Assembly (NCBI GenBank): GCA_019671135.1
Contig: JAHRHY010000009.1
Span: 2,253,659-2,317,658 of the forward strand
Direction of reading: 5' to 3'
DNA: 64,000 nucleotides
Origin: Linnemannia hyalina
Taxonomy: Eukaryota > Mortierellomycota > Mortierellomycetes > Mortierellales > Mortierellaceae
Position 1 is the stretch's first letter. Each line of letters starts with the position of its first letter. This document shows, piece after piece, positions 29,022 through 39,819 of the stretch. The translations under genes were made by a program, and so were the position numbers. Below the pieces are notes generated by a model. It saw nothing but the letters and a program-made list of their open reading frames with translations. It had not been told where the DNA came from and did no database searches.

Positions 29022-30036
29022 CTACAGATTACCATTAACATCCATTTGTCGCTTCGTACCTCTAAGCTCAATGGAAAGACCGGGTTGCATTATTACTGCT
29101 TGATCCATTGGTGTGTCCTCATCAACATTAACATCAACATCACCATGAAGATTAATACCAAGAAATTTGTTCTGGAGTTGTGCCATTGTATTTCCATCCT
29201 CCACTAGCGCACCAACATCAACATATCCCATTGGTTGCTCAACGTCGTTCTCTGTCGTCGGATACTCGAATCCTTCGCGAAGCCAAGCTGTATGAATTGG
29301 TTCTGCAGAAATCTTCAACAAAGCAACCATCTTTTTCATGTTTAAGAGTAACAAAGATAACTTCAACTGCAAATTATATGTTTATTTCTTATCCACCAAG
29401 ACAGGAGTACGGTTGTTGTGTTTTTCAAATGTGGAACCAAGGTCTGCAAACAGAGATTCCATCTGCGAGCGGAAACTACCAAAGGTGGTATTGTATAACC
29501 CTTCTTCCTGTGTAAGTTCCTTGTTCTTCTGTTTACGGTATGGATGAGCGAAATTTTGGACTTTAAGAGTATCAGACTCATCTATAAGCCTCCTTAAGAA
29601 CTGTGGATACCCTCCATCGAGAGCAATGCAATCCATCTCATGCACTCTCTTGTCCAACTTCATCGTTAGCAGCATTGTTCCATCAGCATTGTTCTTGCAA
29701 GATGCAGATTTGGAGACAAATAAAGCCATGCCATTACAATCCATTGCTACCTGTGTGCGTAATCCTGACTTTTTCAGCTTATAAGAGTACATATCAGCAC
29801 TACTCTCACCTTTGTATGTTGCTCTTGTATCATGACCATCAAGATGCAATGTAACATGCTTAAATAATGGAGGATTCTTTTCCTTTGCAGACAAAAGGCG
29901 TATTTTAATTGTGGAGAACATTGTTGCAATACAGTTGGTGATGTACTTGTTGTGCAAAGTATATTCTTTCTTATAAAACACAGAGTGCATTGCATGAAAA
30001 CTACTTTTTGGCATGTGTGGTTCCATTGCTTCCATA
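29022..30036 (-). pseudogene. Transposase of element B, truncated and with a nonsense codon
   Basis: It begins at the codon for MEAMEPHMPK, equivalent to residue 115 of the element A protein, where element C interrupts it. The D180, D254 and E307 positions are all present. After LVDKK the codon CAA of copies A and C is TAA here (near 29379-29381). The reading frame then continues unchanged to the normal stop, with the longer acidic tail also found in C. The protein cannot be made as it stands. Confidence 0.92.
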
Positions 30037-30531
30037 GGAGGCCTTTCAAGTCCAAATTATCATATGGTGTTTGTTACATCTCTGCAGATCTTGACGATAT
30101 CCACCGCGTCCATTAGAGGAGAGTGTATGTATGATACCAAGCATATAAGACAACCATTGTAACATTTTTTGTTTAACTATCCTTCTAAACACCAACCTAT
30201 TCTCCAAACAACAAAGTCTTCTTATTTTTCGCACACCAAACTCTTGAATATGTCCATCTACTATTAACCTGTAACCCTCACTGCAAGATTCGACAGAGTA
30301 GTTCTTGTATGTGATCATCTAAAGCACTTGTATTCTCAACTGTATCTTTGTCGTGAAATACAGGGGAGAGATTACATTTTAAAAATTCTTGTGCTGTCTA
30401 TTGCTATTTTATTCTGTGTTCTGTTGCCCACTATGAAGAGATATGCCAGTTATGGAAGTCAACACTCCGTTCCTTGGACTTTGGATATTTTTTATATGCC
30501 TTTTTATATCCTCTGCACATGAAGGGGCCGC
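30037..30531 (+). repeat. 5' direct terminal repeat of element C
   Basis: This 495 bp repeat is homologous to those of A and closest to that of B (shared changes in the 90-codon antisense frame). It ends GGGGCCGC followed by TACCGAATAAAA, the same inner flank as the left repeat of A. Confidence 0.9.
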
Positions 30532-30602
30532 TACCGAATAAAATATAAAAATATATTTGTATTCTCAACTATGTGCTTGCTGTATGATAGATACCATCCT
30601 AC

Positions 30603-31982
30603 ATGCTGTTGTGTATGCAGTTAAGTATAAGCCTTTTTAAAAAATTGTTATTGTTGGTTAACGTCATGACAATCCAATACATAAATATTATTATGGATCT
30701 AACAAAACACTTCCAACAACTGCTTGATGACCATTGGACTTTCCTCAACGCTGGATGGCCAACAATTACACCACGTAATAATCATCGTACTGTAAGCAAG
30801 GAAATTGGGTATATGCCAGAAATAAAAGAAACCCTAAATCGACGCCTTGGTCCTATTCCAGTGTACTTCTTTCTTGTTGACATCTGGCCAAAGGTTAAGT
30901 ATCCTGGTCCATACAAAGAAGTGGAGAAAGGTCTTTTAATGCTCTACCATCTTGTCAAAGGACTGTCTATGGAAGCAATGGAACCACACATGCCAAAAAG
31001 TAGCTTTCATGCAATGCACTCTGTGTTTTATAAGAAAGAATATACTTTGCACAACAAGTACATCACCAACTGCATTGCAACAATGTTCTCCACAATTAAA
31101 ATACGCCTTTTGTCTGCAAAGGAAAAGAATCCTCCATTATTTAAGCATGTTACATTGCATCTTGATGGTCATGATACAAGAGCAACATACAAAGGTGAGA
31201 GCAGTGCTGATATGTACTCTTACAAGCTGAAAAAGTCAGGATTACGCACACAGGTAGCAATGGATTGTAATGGCATGGCTTTATTTGTCTCCAAATCTGC
31301 ATCTTGCAAGAACAATGCTGATGGAACAATGCTGCTAACGATGAAGTTGGACAAGAGAGTGCATGAGATGGATTGCATTGCTCTCGATGGAGGGTATCCA
31401 CAGTTCTTAAGGAGGCTTATAGATGAGTCTGATACTCTTAAAGTCCAAAATTTCGCTCATCCATACCGTAAACAGAAGAACAAGGAACTTACACAGGAAG
31501 AAGCGTTATACAATACCACCTTTGGTAGTTTCCGCTCGCAGATGGAATCTCTGTTTGCAGACCTTGGTTCCACATTTGAGAAACACAACAACCGTACTCC
31601 TGTGTTGGTGGATAAGAAACAAACATATAATTTGCAGTTGAAGTTATCTTTGTTACTCTTAAACATGAAAAAGATGGTTGCTTTGTTGAAGATTTCTGCA
31701 GAACCAATTCATACAGCTTGGCTTCGCGAAGGATTCGAGTATCCGACAACAGAGAACGACGTTGAGCAACCAATGGGATATGTTGATGTTGGTGCGCTAG
31801 TGGAGGATGGAAATACAATGGCACAACTCCAGAACAAATTTCTTGGTATTAATCTTCATGGTGATGTTGATGTTAATGTTGATGAGGACACACCAATGGA
31901 TCAAGCAGTAATAATGCAACCCGGTCTTTCCATTGAGCTTAGAGGTACGAAGCGACAAATGGATGTTAATGGTAATCTGTAG
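30603..31982 (+). CDS. PIF/Harbinger-like DDE transposase of element C (most complete copy)
   Basis: The frame is open for 459 codons from 30603. The ATGs at 30666 and 30693 are shared with element A, and the real start is probably one of them, giving about 430-440 residues. All three putative catalytic acids are conserved (LDGHD, LDGGYPQ, and the E of RSQMESLF). The C terminus is acidic and then basic (VNVDEDTPMDQ, RGTKRQMDVNG) and 15 residues longer than in A. It is about 95 percent identical to A, and nearly identical to B without B's nonsense codon. It is the only full-length transposase of the family in the window, but its element lacks the right end. Confidence 0.85.
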   Translation: MLLCMQLSISLFKKLLLLVNVMTIQYINIIMDLTKHFQQLLDDHWTFLNAGWPTITPRNNHRTVSKEIGYMPEIKETLNRRLGPIPVYFFLVDIWPKVKYPGPYKEVEKGLLMLYHLVKGLSMEAMEPHMPKSSFHAMHSVFYKKEYTLHNKYITNCIATMFSTIKIRLLSAKEKNPPLFKHVTLHLDGHDTRATYKGESSADMYSYKLKKSGLRTQVAMDCNGMALFVSKSASCKNNADGTMLLTMKLDKRVHEMDCIALDGGYPQFLRRLIDESDTLKVQNFAHPYRKQKNKELTQEEALYNTTFGSFRSQMESLFADLGSTFEKHNNRTPVLVDKKQTYNLQLKLSLLLLNMKKMVALLKISAEPIHTAWLREGFEYPTTENDVEQPMGYVDVGALVEDGNTMAQLQNKFLGINLHGDVDVNVDEDTPMDQAVIMQPGLSIELRGTKRQMDVNGNL

Positions 31983-32656
31983 ACTTATTGCAGGTTTTTA
32001 AAAGAATAGTCATACATAGCCTATTTAGTCAGCGTTGAGATACGGTATTAACTGCCTAGACGCTAATATGCACCGGTATCTATTATTAAAAGTCATGGTA
32101 TTATTGTAGTAGATCGGATGCTATTCTATGCTACTCTACAACATTCCTTTTTATTTAACAAAGAGGATAAACACATGTACAAACCTACGTCATAAAAGAA
32201 TACATAAACACATGTACAAACCTACGTCATAAAAGAATACTACATTCTTAACCATTTTTAAACCCCGTCTTTAACGCCAAGCAGTCTTAATAAGCAAGAT
32301 CTACGTCATACGAGGAACACTACGTTATTAACCACTTAGATGCCTTTTTAAAACTCTTTTGTTACTAAGCGCCAAGCAGTGTTAATAAGCAAGCGCTATT
32401 AATATCCAATGTGGCAGTGTCCCATGAATTAGTATAAATAAAGGACTCCACTTCCCTCTTGCTTAATCTTTATCTTATCTAGTAACCAACCAACCATTAT
32501 CCATATCTATACAACCATCCATACCTATACAACCATCTTTTATTGCAATTCTTTATATCAGTGTACTAAGCAGCTGCAATCTACCACACATAAACTGAAA
32601 AGTCATTCACACCCACCATACCACAAGTACAATCTATATCGTTCATATCCAAAAAC

Positions 32657-33316
32657 ATGCAGTACGTTCAGCTTACAATCGAGCTCATCACCAAGGCCTT
32701 CGAGACATTTTCTTCTAAGAAGGGAGTGGAGTTTACCAAGAAAGATGCAAATAAGATCTTTAAGGCGCTTGATGGGGATAAGGAAGTGGAGAGATACTAC
32801 TTTTGTGGAGCAAAGTGCGTCAAGTCCAAGCGTAAATGCATGAAGGAAGTTGACGATGAAGGCATGCATTGTTATGTCCACGATCCTGCGCGCAAGTGTC
32901 AAGGCACAACCATTAAGGGCGCTAATTGTGGTAGTGTAGCCAAAATTGGTCAAACATACTGTGGGCGTCATCAAGATCAAGATAGAGGTCATATAAAACG
33001 TGGTAACAAGAATGCACCTGTCGTTACGCGTCCCAAGTCTTCCAAGGCTTTAAAGAAGACACATACTTCTAAGTTTGTATCATCTGATGACGATATGACT
33101 TCCGAGGATGAAGAGCCGTCCGACGATGATGATGAAGAAGATAAAATTGCCGTCTCCTTTCCGTTGAGTCCAAAGGTAGTTGACATAACGTCCAAGAAAA
33201 ATGTACCACTCGCTAATACAGGCATATGGATGCGTTATGCAACTAATCCAGCTTTTCTGTATGCAAAGAACTTTACTGTAAATGGCAAGTACATTATTAC
33301 GAAAAAGATATTCTAA
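32657..33316 (+). pseudogene. ORF2 fragment of element C
   Basis: The first 213 codons match ORF2 of A and B through NGKYIIT, including both zinc modules. The sequence then passes into unrelated DNA at 33298 and stops after KKIF. The repeated domains are lost. The 1983-2656 promoter-gap equivalent (31983-32656) is intact. Confidence 0.9.
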
Positions 33317-33779
33317 CACCCCCTGTCAGACACCCCCTGTTAGTATTGAACTGACAGGGAATTTCCAAAAATAAATTGCCATATGTTTTTGGTCTTTTTT
33401 CAATTCTAACAGGGGCCTGTTTGAACTGGAGCATGGATGGAAATCAAAATACCCTGTCAGAATAGAAATGCTTTTTGCACTTTCGTTTTGCTGCGCTGAT
33501 GGCAAAAAGATCATTTGACCAGTGCTACCCGTCGTTCTCAATAGACTTCTCCTTTCCTCGCCGTGCATTGAGATTCTCGTCAAAGAGTCAAATTCAGACA
33601 CCATCGGCTGTTCAGTGATCCCTCTTGACCATTTCAGGCACCCCAAATAATACCAAAAAATGTTCATATACATACACTTCACCATTTTTCTCGACTGCGG
33701 GTTTTGTTACTTGCACGCCTTGCTTGATACCCCGCTGGAGGATGATCACTATAGACTTTGTTCAAGTAGCCCTCATTCC

Positions 33780-34180
33780 ATTTTATCCTCTCACCTTTGT
33801 CTCTCTCTATCCTTCACTCCCTGTCCCTCTCTTAGTCTTCATCTCTCTTTCTTTGACACTCCTTCTCTCTTTCTTTGACACTCCTTCTCTCATTCTTTGA
33901 CACTCCTTCTCTTATTCTTTGACACTCCTTCTCTCTTTCTTTGTCTCTCCCTCTATCTTTCTTTAACTTCCTCTCTTTCACTCTTTGTCATTCTCTTTCT
34001 CCCTTCCTTTAACTTCCTCTCTTTCACTCTTTGTCATTCTCTTTCTCCCTTCCTTTGTCTCTCTCTGCCTCCTTGTTTTCCTCTCTCTCTTTGTCTATCT
34101 CTCTCTCTCTCTGCCTTTGTCTTTCTCTCTTTTCTCTTTGCCTCCCTTTCTCTCTCTTTATCTTTCTCTCCCTCTAAAAA
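33780..34180. repeat. CT-rich microsatellite in repeat copy 1
   Basis: Runs of CTCTCTTTCTTTGACACTCCTT and TCTCTCTC end in an A run. They are shared with 40310-40585 in copy 2 at a different length. Long frames here are artefacts of composition. Confidence 0.9.
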
Positions 34181-34198
34181 AAAAAAAAAAAACAACAA

Positions 34199-35085
34199 AT
34201 GCAAAGGCAATGAAGGCAATGAAGGCAAAGGACACACGGTTGCTGGCGTATTTTTATTGTTATATTCGCATGCCATGGACTTCACACTGGATGAGACAGA
34301 TGAGAGACATCCATGCATACATGAATCTTAATGCCAACAGGTCTTGCCCCTCTAGCTGCCATCTGGATAATTTTCATTCATCTGTACATAGCCAACGTAG
34401 GCAATGTAGGCCAAAAATAAAATAAAAAAGGATCCAAAAAAAAAGACAACACATGCAAAGGTAGTGAATGCAATGAGGGCAAAGGACACATGATTGTTAG
34501 CATATTTTTATTGTTATGTTCCTATGCCATGGACTTTACCCCTGGACGAGACAGACGTGAAACATGCTTGCATGCATGAATCTTGATACCAATAGGTCTT
34601 GCCCCTTTAGATTCCATGAGGATATTTTTCTTTTTTTTAATTCACCTGTACATAGCCAAAATAAACCAAAAAACAAGGCACCACATCCGAAGGCAATGAA
34701 GGCAATAAGGGCGCAGGATACATGATTGTTAGCATAATTTTATTGTTTTGCTCCTATACCATGGACTTTACCCCTGGACGAGACAGACGTGAAACATGCT
34801 TGCATGCATGAATCTTGATACCAATAGGTCTTGACCCTTTAGATTCCATGAGGATATTTTTCTTTTTTTTAATTCACCTGTACATAGCCAAAAAAAACAA
34901 CAAAAAACAAGGCAGCACATCCGAAGGCAATGAAGGCAATGAGGGCGCAGGATACATGATTGTTAGCATAATTTTATTGTTTTACTCCTATACCATGGAC
35001 TTTACCCTAGACGAGACGGATATAAAACATAGATGCATACATGAATGTTGATGCCAATGGGTCTTACCCCCTTTAGCTGTCACTA
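34199..35085. repeat. Tandem repeat, units of 230-254 bp (four units)
   Basis: Units begin near 34199, 34453, 34685 and 34917. Each carries GCAATGAAGGCAATGA, a TTTTATTGTT run, CCATGGACTT, GACGAGACAGA, ATGCATGAATCTTGAT, AATAGGTCTTGCCCC and TGTACATAGCC in the same order. Two further units are at 40595-41045. The same units, reversed, close the window at 63830-64000. Confidence 0.88.
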
Positions 35086-35259
35086 GATTTTCTTTTCGTT
35101 TTTTTCGCGTTGTGCAAGCATTATCCAAGCATTGTCCATCATGCTTTTTTTTAAGTCCATGAGTTGGCCCATCAGTACAACACACTGCTTTGGAAAATGG
35201 ATTTTATTACTGTTTTGTTTGATGTATATGATTGTATGGTGCTCAACTAAGGACCTCGC

Positions 35260-35898
35260 TGTAATAGCAACAGAGGTAAGGCATAGAAAAAAGGAAAGAG
35301 CAAGACATGGAGCAAGGGGGAGAATAAGGAAGAGATAAGAGGACACAAGAGGATCGAAAGGTCGAGTGCAAAGTTGCAAGAATCGATGACGTTTATTGTG
35401 CAGGGGAACCTAGGGTAATTAGACGTGTTAGGGTTACTGAGTTCTGGATGGTGTGGTGGATAGGTACGTAGTTAGATAGGGGAGCGATTCAGATAGAAGT
35501 ATCGGTAGATAATGGAATGGATAGAGGTGGTAACCAGGTGAGATGTGGTTTAGGTCGTACGTAAGCTTGTTGGTTACTTGGAGGTGCCTCTCTAGCTGTA
35601 CATGACGATAGGCGCTGTTCGAGTCTATCTATTGATCTTCGCACCACTAATGCGCGTTTGCCAGAAAACCCGGTAGGAAAGAGGCGCTTGTCATTTATGG
35701 AGAGAATGGGAAGAACTCCCTCCATTCGTATCTAGTTTATTTTCTACCGCACCGCCCCTGAGAGAGGGATCGATTGTTGTGCAGAGCGGACGAGCCAGGA
35801 TTAGAGGACTGTGGCTTGTTATATGGTGTCATGGAGCAGACTTTTAAAAGCCCTTTTTTATTAGATACAATCCGTGAACTGTAGGGTTAAAAAATCAA
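35260..35898 (-). repeat. Solo LTR, left-arm copy
   Basis: This is the mirror of 62983-63621. CTCGC flanks both sides (35255-35259 and 35899-35903), a 5 bp target duplication. See the right-arm copy for the sequence reading. Confidence 0.55.
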
Positions 35899-36218
35899 CT
35901 CGCGTACGGAAAAAATAAATAACAAGACTGCACCCGGTGTTTCCCCAGTCGACTGACATCCCTAGCTGCCGTCTTCAAGGCGAGAGCAGAATGAAATAGA
36001 GAAAAGATACCATTCTTATCCTTTCCATAAAAGACAATCCAGAGGGCTGCAATGATTAGACAGAACTCGAATGAATGTGTATTGTATTTGTTATGTTTAT
36101 TCTGAAGGAAAAGGATGGAATAAAAAGAAGAGTGTGCAGAAGAAAGGCAGGGGACAGATGGAAGCGAGTTATTGCAGACTGGGGAATAAGATAAGGGAAT
36201 AAGGGGTATGTTCATGCT

Positions 36219-36321
36219 TAGTGTTTCTCAAATGCGAATGCAAATAAAGGGGTTTCCATTGATTTTACATGATGCGAATGCGAATGCAAATGCGAATGCA
36301 CTATGTTCTTAAGAAACACTA
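36219..36321. mobile_element. hAT-like MITE, 103 bp, left arm
   Basis: Ends are TAGTGTTTCT and AGAAACACTA, perfect 10 bp inverted repeats. TTCATGCT flanks it on both sides (36211-36218, 36322-36329), an exact 8 bp target duplication. The interior repeats ATGCGAATGCGAATGC. Confidence 0.85.
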
Positions 36322-36367
36322 TTCATGCTAAGGGCCAGATGAACTGAAGAAACCAAGGCAGTGCTTG

Positions 36368-36445
36368 GACATTGGATGGGCTTGGATGTTGGACGGGGCT
36401 TGGGATGTTAGACGGGGCTTGGGATGTTAGACGGGGCTTGGAACA
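36368..36445. repeat. 19 bp VNTR, left arm
   Basis: GACGGGGCTTGGGATGTTA is repeated with small changes. The left arm has one unit more than the right arm (62440-62510). That explains the 18-19 bp offset between the arms. Confidence 0.85.
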
Positions 36446-37584
36446 TGGGTGGGCTTGGATCTTGGGTGGTGGCTCAGTTGGTGGCGTAAGTCACGTGATG
36501 TGACATCTGAAATCACATTACGCGTTCAATGGAAGTAGGACAAAACCTATTCCTGCGTAACCGGGGCAACCTGGGGCCTGGCGGTCTTGGGGGAAAACGT
36601 GGCAAGGGCTTTCTAAACATAGGTATCATTTACGTAAGGAAAGATGAAAAACAGGAAGAGGCCGTTTGGGAAAGCAGGATAAATTAGGGGGATTGTTCTC
36701 TGCGTTTAATGCGGTGTGCCGAGTCTATTAGGCAGGACTTGACTATTCAAAAGACAAGCTCTGGTAGAAGTATTCCGACCTTTGAATAACGAACTTGTGG
36801 GCATTTCCTCCAAAAGGCGTTGTATGGTGGATTTGATCGAAGGGCTCACACAAAGCGAAAAATAAATGCACCAAGCAAGACAGTGAGGGCAAGAGTAAGA
36901 CAACAACATACAGCACGCGAGACATTCGAGGCGCGGACAAGGAAAAATAATATGCACCAAGCAACACAGTCAAGGCAAAGAGGAAACGAAGGGATGAATG
37001 AACAGACACGGCAATAAAAAATGAAGCCGCTTGTGTATTTTCTCCTTCGATTAATGGTTATGTTAAAAAACGAGCTACAAAGATGCAGCTGAGATGGCTA
37101 GTTGCCATACACACGCAGTAAAAAGGTGACGCATGAGGGTCATATAGACATGATGCCATTGCGTTTGAAGGAGCGACAATGGCTCTGATGGCCATTGAAT
37201 GTCGCACCAATGATAACTGCAGGTAGGTAAGATTGCATTTGCTGGCGGAAGGAGGGGGATGCTCGTTGCCAAATAATATGTTTGATGGAGTCGTGTGCTG
37301 TTTTTGTTCGTATTTGCGTGGGAGGGGGAAGGAAAAGATGAACGTGTACTCGTAAAACAATGCAGGAAAACGTGGACATGGGATTTACACGGTTGTAATC
37401 AAGGGCTGATCGCAGAGGTTATTTCACAGAAAGACACTGTCATTCAAAGATATAGTGAGCTGAGTGTCAGTGAAATTGAGAAAGGGCCAGTGTTAAGTAG
37501 CGGTGAAATAGTGGAGCTGGTAGCTGCTACATTCCTTCATTTCTACTATCGTTAACAAAATGCTTTGGACTGTGTGTCTTCACT
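36446..37584. other. Left-arm spacer downstream of the Ulp1-like gene
   Basis: No recognisable gene. Several frames of 60-100 codons exist on both strands in both arms but have no motif and no bias I can support. Confidence 0.5.
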
Positions 37585-39467
37585 CTAGCCTTCAAGCCAG
37601 GGGTTCGCCCAATTCTTCTTTTTTTTGTTGTAGTAATTCTTTACAAATGTAGAGAGTTGCGCCTGGTCCAAATCAGGCTTGTTACAGGCGTCCCTCATAA
37701 CAAGGGTAATAATCGAATCCTGCGTAAGACAAAGATCCAGGCCAATCGTAATAGTGCGTTTCACCATCTTAATAAACCAACGGTCTTGTACATCTAGCAA
37801 GGACAAGAGAAGAGAAATTAAAACCGAGTTGATTTTTTTGGTGGTTGCTTCATTCTTCACTAAGCCGTAATAGAGTGACAATATACCTTTAGCGCCATAG
37901 TTAAATTCTCCTTCATTCTCACTGTCTTCCTCCCACTCGACTCTGCCATTTCCATCATCATCAACTAAGTCATTGTCCCCTTCATCATCTACGTTCCGGC
38001 CAATGTCCCCACTACCATCATTACTGTCGGCTTGAGATGGGGAGGTTAACCAAAGGATGAAATCGTCATGCTGCGACATAATAGGAAGATACGGCTCATG
38101 TAGCAAATATTCTCGCCAAATGGTGTCCGCCCCGATCTTTTTAGAAGAACAGACAAAGGGAAATGATGAGATGGGTGTAGGTGTGTATGCTTTTTTGTGC
38201 GTAAAAAAAGTAGAGAAAAGAGCAAACACTTACATGGGTGTAACAGGTAAATAAACGCAGCAGGCGGAGTCGGTACTCGAAAAGAGAGGTATGTCTGCTC
38301 CAGTTGGCATGAGTGTTGCACCGTTGTTCCATCGCCATTGCGATCGCGAGGGCTCCGAGGTCCGGAAGTTGAGGCAGAGCAGAGGTGGAAAGAGGTTTGA
38401 TGTTCTTCATTGCAACTGTCCACTGATCTTTAGCGGCAGACAACGGGTTGATATAGGACAAAAGAGGCTTGAGATGCCCCAGAGTGATGGGGTGATTGGA
38501 TGAAGATCCGAAATAGATAATGTGGCTGTTCAGATCCAAGATAATCGCACCCCAGTGCTCATGATCCATTCGGACAAATGTGCAAATCATTATCGCCAGT
38601 CTCCTTGTTCTTGTACTCCAAGCAATGGGTCTCTTCCCGGTGAGATCAATAGGCGCAAACAATATCCGACCATCTAGACCATAGCAACGAGTGAAGAGTG
38701 CAAGAACACAATCCATAATGCCCTTGTCCAGGCACGCCCTCTCACGTAAAGTGAAAATGCTTGTAAAACTTGGTGCGATAGCATTGGTGAATCTAGGCTG
38801 GAAGGACCGGATGTATAAACACGCGGACGACTGACCTATAGTAGCAGGATTGTCGAGGATTGCCCTTTTGAGATATCCGGCAAAGGCAACATCCACACCA
38901 TCGACTTCAGAGTCCAGCCAATGCAGCATGTCTTGGATTGAGAGTGCAAAGTCTCTTAGAATGTGAAACTAAGCAAAAGGTGAGCTGGGTAAAAAAAGCC
39001 AGATAATAAATCAAAGCCATATTTTCAAACGAGTACACAGTACTTACTTGACTAAGGTGCCAGATCTGCCTCTGAGTGAAAGACCACCCCGCTTCTTTAT
39101 AGTAAAAGTAATACGGCTCCAAATCAGCGAATTCCATCGGTCGACCCAACTTGTCATCTTCCTCGGCCCTCGTACGTTCATCATCTGCCATAAAATGAAT
39201 GCAACTCCGGACTGTGTCCTTGCAAGGAACAGTCTCTGTCCATTTCTGAACGGCTGGTGGGTGAATAGCAGGACATCCGTAGTTGCGGGCAACAATCTGG
39301 GGCTCCTCCATTGACTTCACCGAAGGAATAACTTCAAGAAGCTGTAACAATAGGCGGCCGCTAGCAGCTTGACCGAGATGCATCATCCACTGGAGACCAA
39401 AGGTATTGGTGTTCGATGGCTGGTAGTTGATAGCCTGGGTCAATGCCCGAACATCGACTTTGCTCAT
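37585..39467 (-). CDS. Ulp1-like pseudoprotease, left-arm copy
   Basis: Three exons on the minus strand (39467-39048, 38968-38234, 38136-37585) mirror the right-arm gene base for base, with the same GT-AG junctions and phases. The product is about 568 residues and differs by one residue in the first exon (SCIHFMADD here, RCIHFMADD there). Exon 2 has an Ulp1/C48 fold signature around HEHWGAIILDL. The position of the catalytic Asp is YFGSS and that of the nucleophile Cys is PDLGAL, so Asp and Cys are both missing. Exon 3 is acidic (DDEGDNDLVDDDGNG), then helical and Lys-rich at the end. The frame is intact in both copies. Function is unknown. Confidence 0.72.
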
Positions 39468-39819
39468 GATGAATAACGAGAGAACGAGGGTGGAGGGAAG
39501 GAGGACAAAGTAAAGATACATTCATTATTCTTGTGGAATATAAATTACTTTAATAGTTCCAAAAAAAAAAAAAAAAAAAAAGGGGCTAGATCGTCCCAGT
39601 CATTGAAACTTGCTGTTGTGATGCCTCGCATACCATTGTTGCATCCCGTCGGTTTCTTTTCGTTTGCGCACTTGTGAGACAACTCACGACATTATGCTCT
39701 CTATCGTGCCATTGGCGTAAACGACCACTACTCCTCACTGTCACTTTCTTTTCAACCAATTGTGGTACATGAAAAAAGATACATGTTGTACGGGATAAAC
39801 AATAATTCGCGACTCGGTT

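Larger units (their letters stand above)
25525..30036 (-). mobile_element. Element B: reversed copy of element A, 5' end missing
   Basis: On the minus strand it reads: transposase (from the MEAMEPH codons onward), promoter gap, ORF2, direct terminal repeat, then target ATA followed by Helitron 2. The unbroken Helitron 1 reads CTCCTATGAG at this site, so the insertion target was TAT/ATA as in element A. The 5' repeat and the first third of the transposase are absent because element C lies at 30037. The missing part would be beyond C's lost right end. Confidence 0.88.
30037..33298 (+). mobile_element. Element C: third copy, truncated on the right
   Basis: It starts with a direct terminal repeat, followed by an intact transposase and the first 213 codons of ORF2. 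It then breaks off at 33298, where a different repeat family begins. Its left flank CCATA is element B's transposase, so C is nested in a copy of its own family at a TAT/ATA site. The right terminal repeat is not in the window. Confidence 0.88.
33309..35090. repeat. CACCCC-type repeat, copy 1
   Basis: It starts TTCTAACACCCCCTGTCAG and is nearly identical to 39820-41095 over its first kilobase. The first 150 bp are built of inverted CCCTGTCAG and CTGACAGGG motifs. A CT-rich microsatellite and 230-254 bp tandem units follow. No coding sequence is recognised. It may be a non-autonomous transposon or a subtelomere-like repeat; the right edge merges with the inverted duplication. Confidence 0.7.
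34882..39809 (-). repeat. Left arm of a 4.9 kb inverted duplication
   Basis: This region is the reverse complement of 59090-64000 with only scattered substitutions and a 19 bp repeat-number difference. Paired coordinates sum to 98899 (98881 beyond the 19 bp difference). The outer edge is defined only by the window end; the inner edge is near 39809 and 59090. It carries an Ulp1-like gene, a MITE, a VNTR and a solo LTR. Confidence 0.93.

Noticed and set aside
33900..34330. Long Leu/Ser/Phe-rich frames through the CT microsatellites (also 40380-40726, 45883-46230, 46529-46861)
   Set aside because: They read simple CT repeats and vary in length between repeat copies; no domain or start context supports them.
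33780..35090. CRISPR-like array in the tandem repeats
   Set aside because: Units are 230-254 bp with no short repeat and spacer alternation.
38057..38254. Small frames mirrored in both arms (for example 65 and 70 codons)
   Set aside because: Their repeated occurrence only reflects the inverted duplication; they overlap exons or introns of the Ulp1-like gene.
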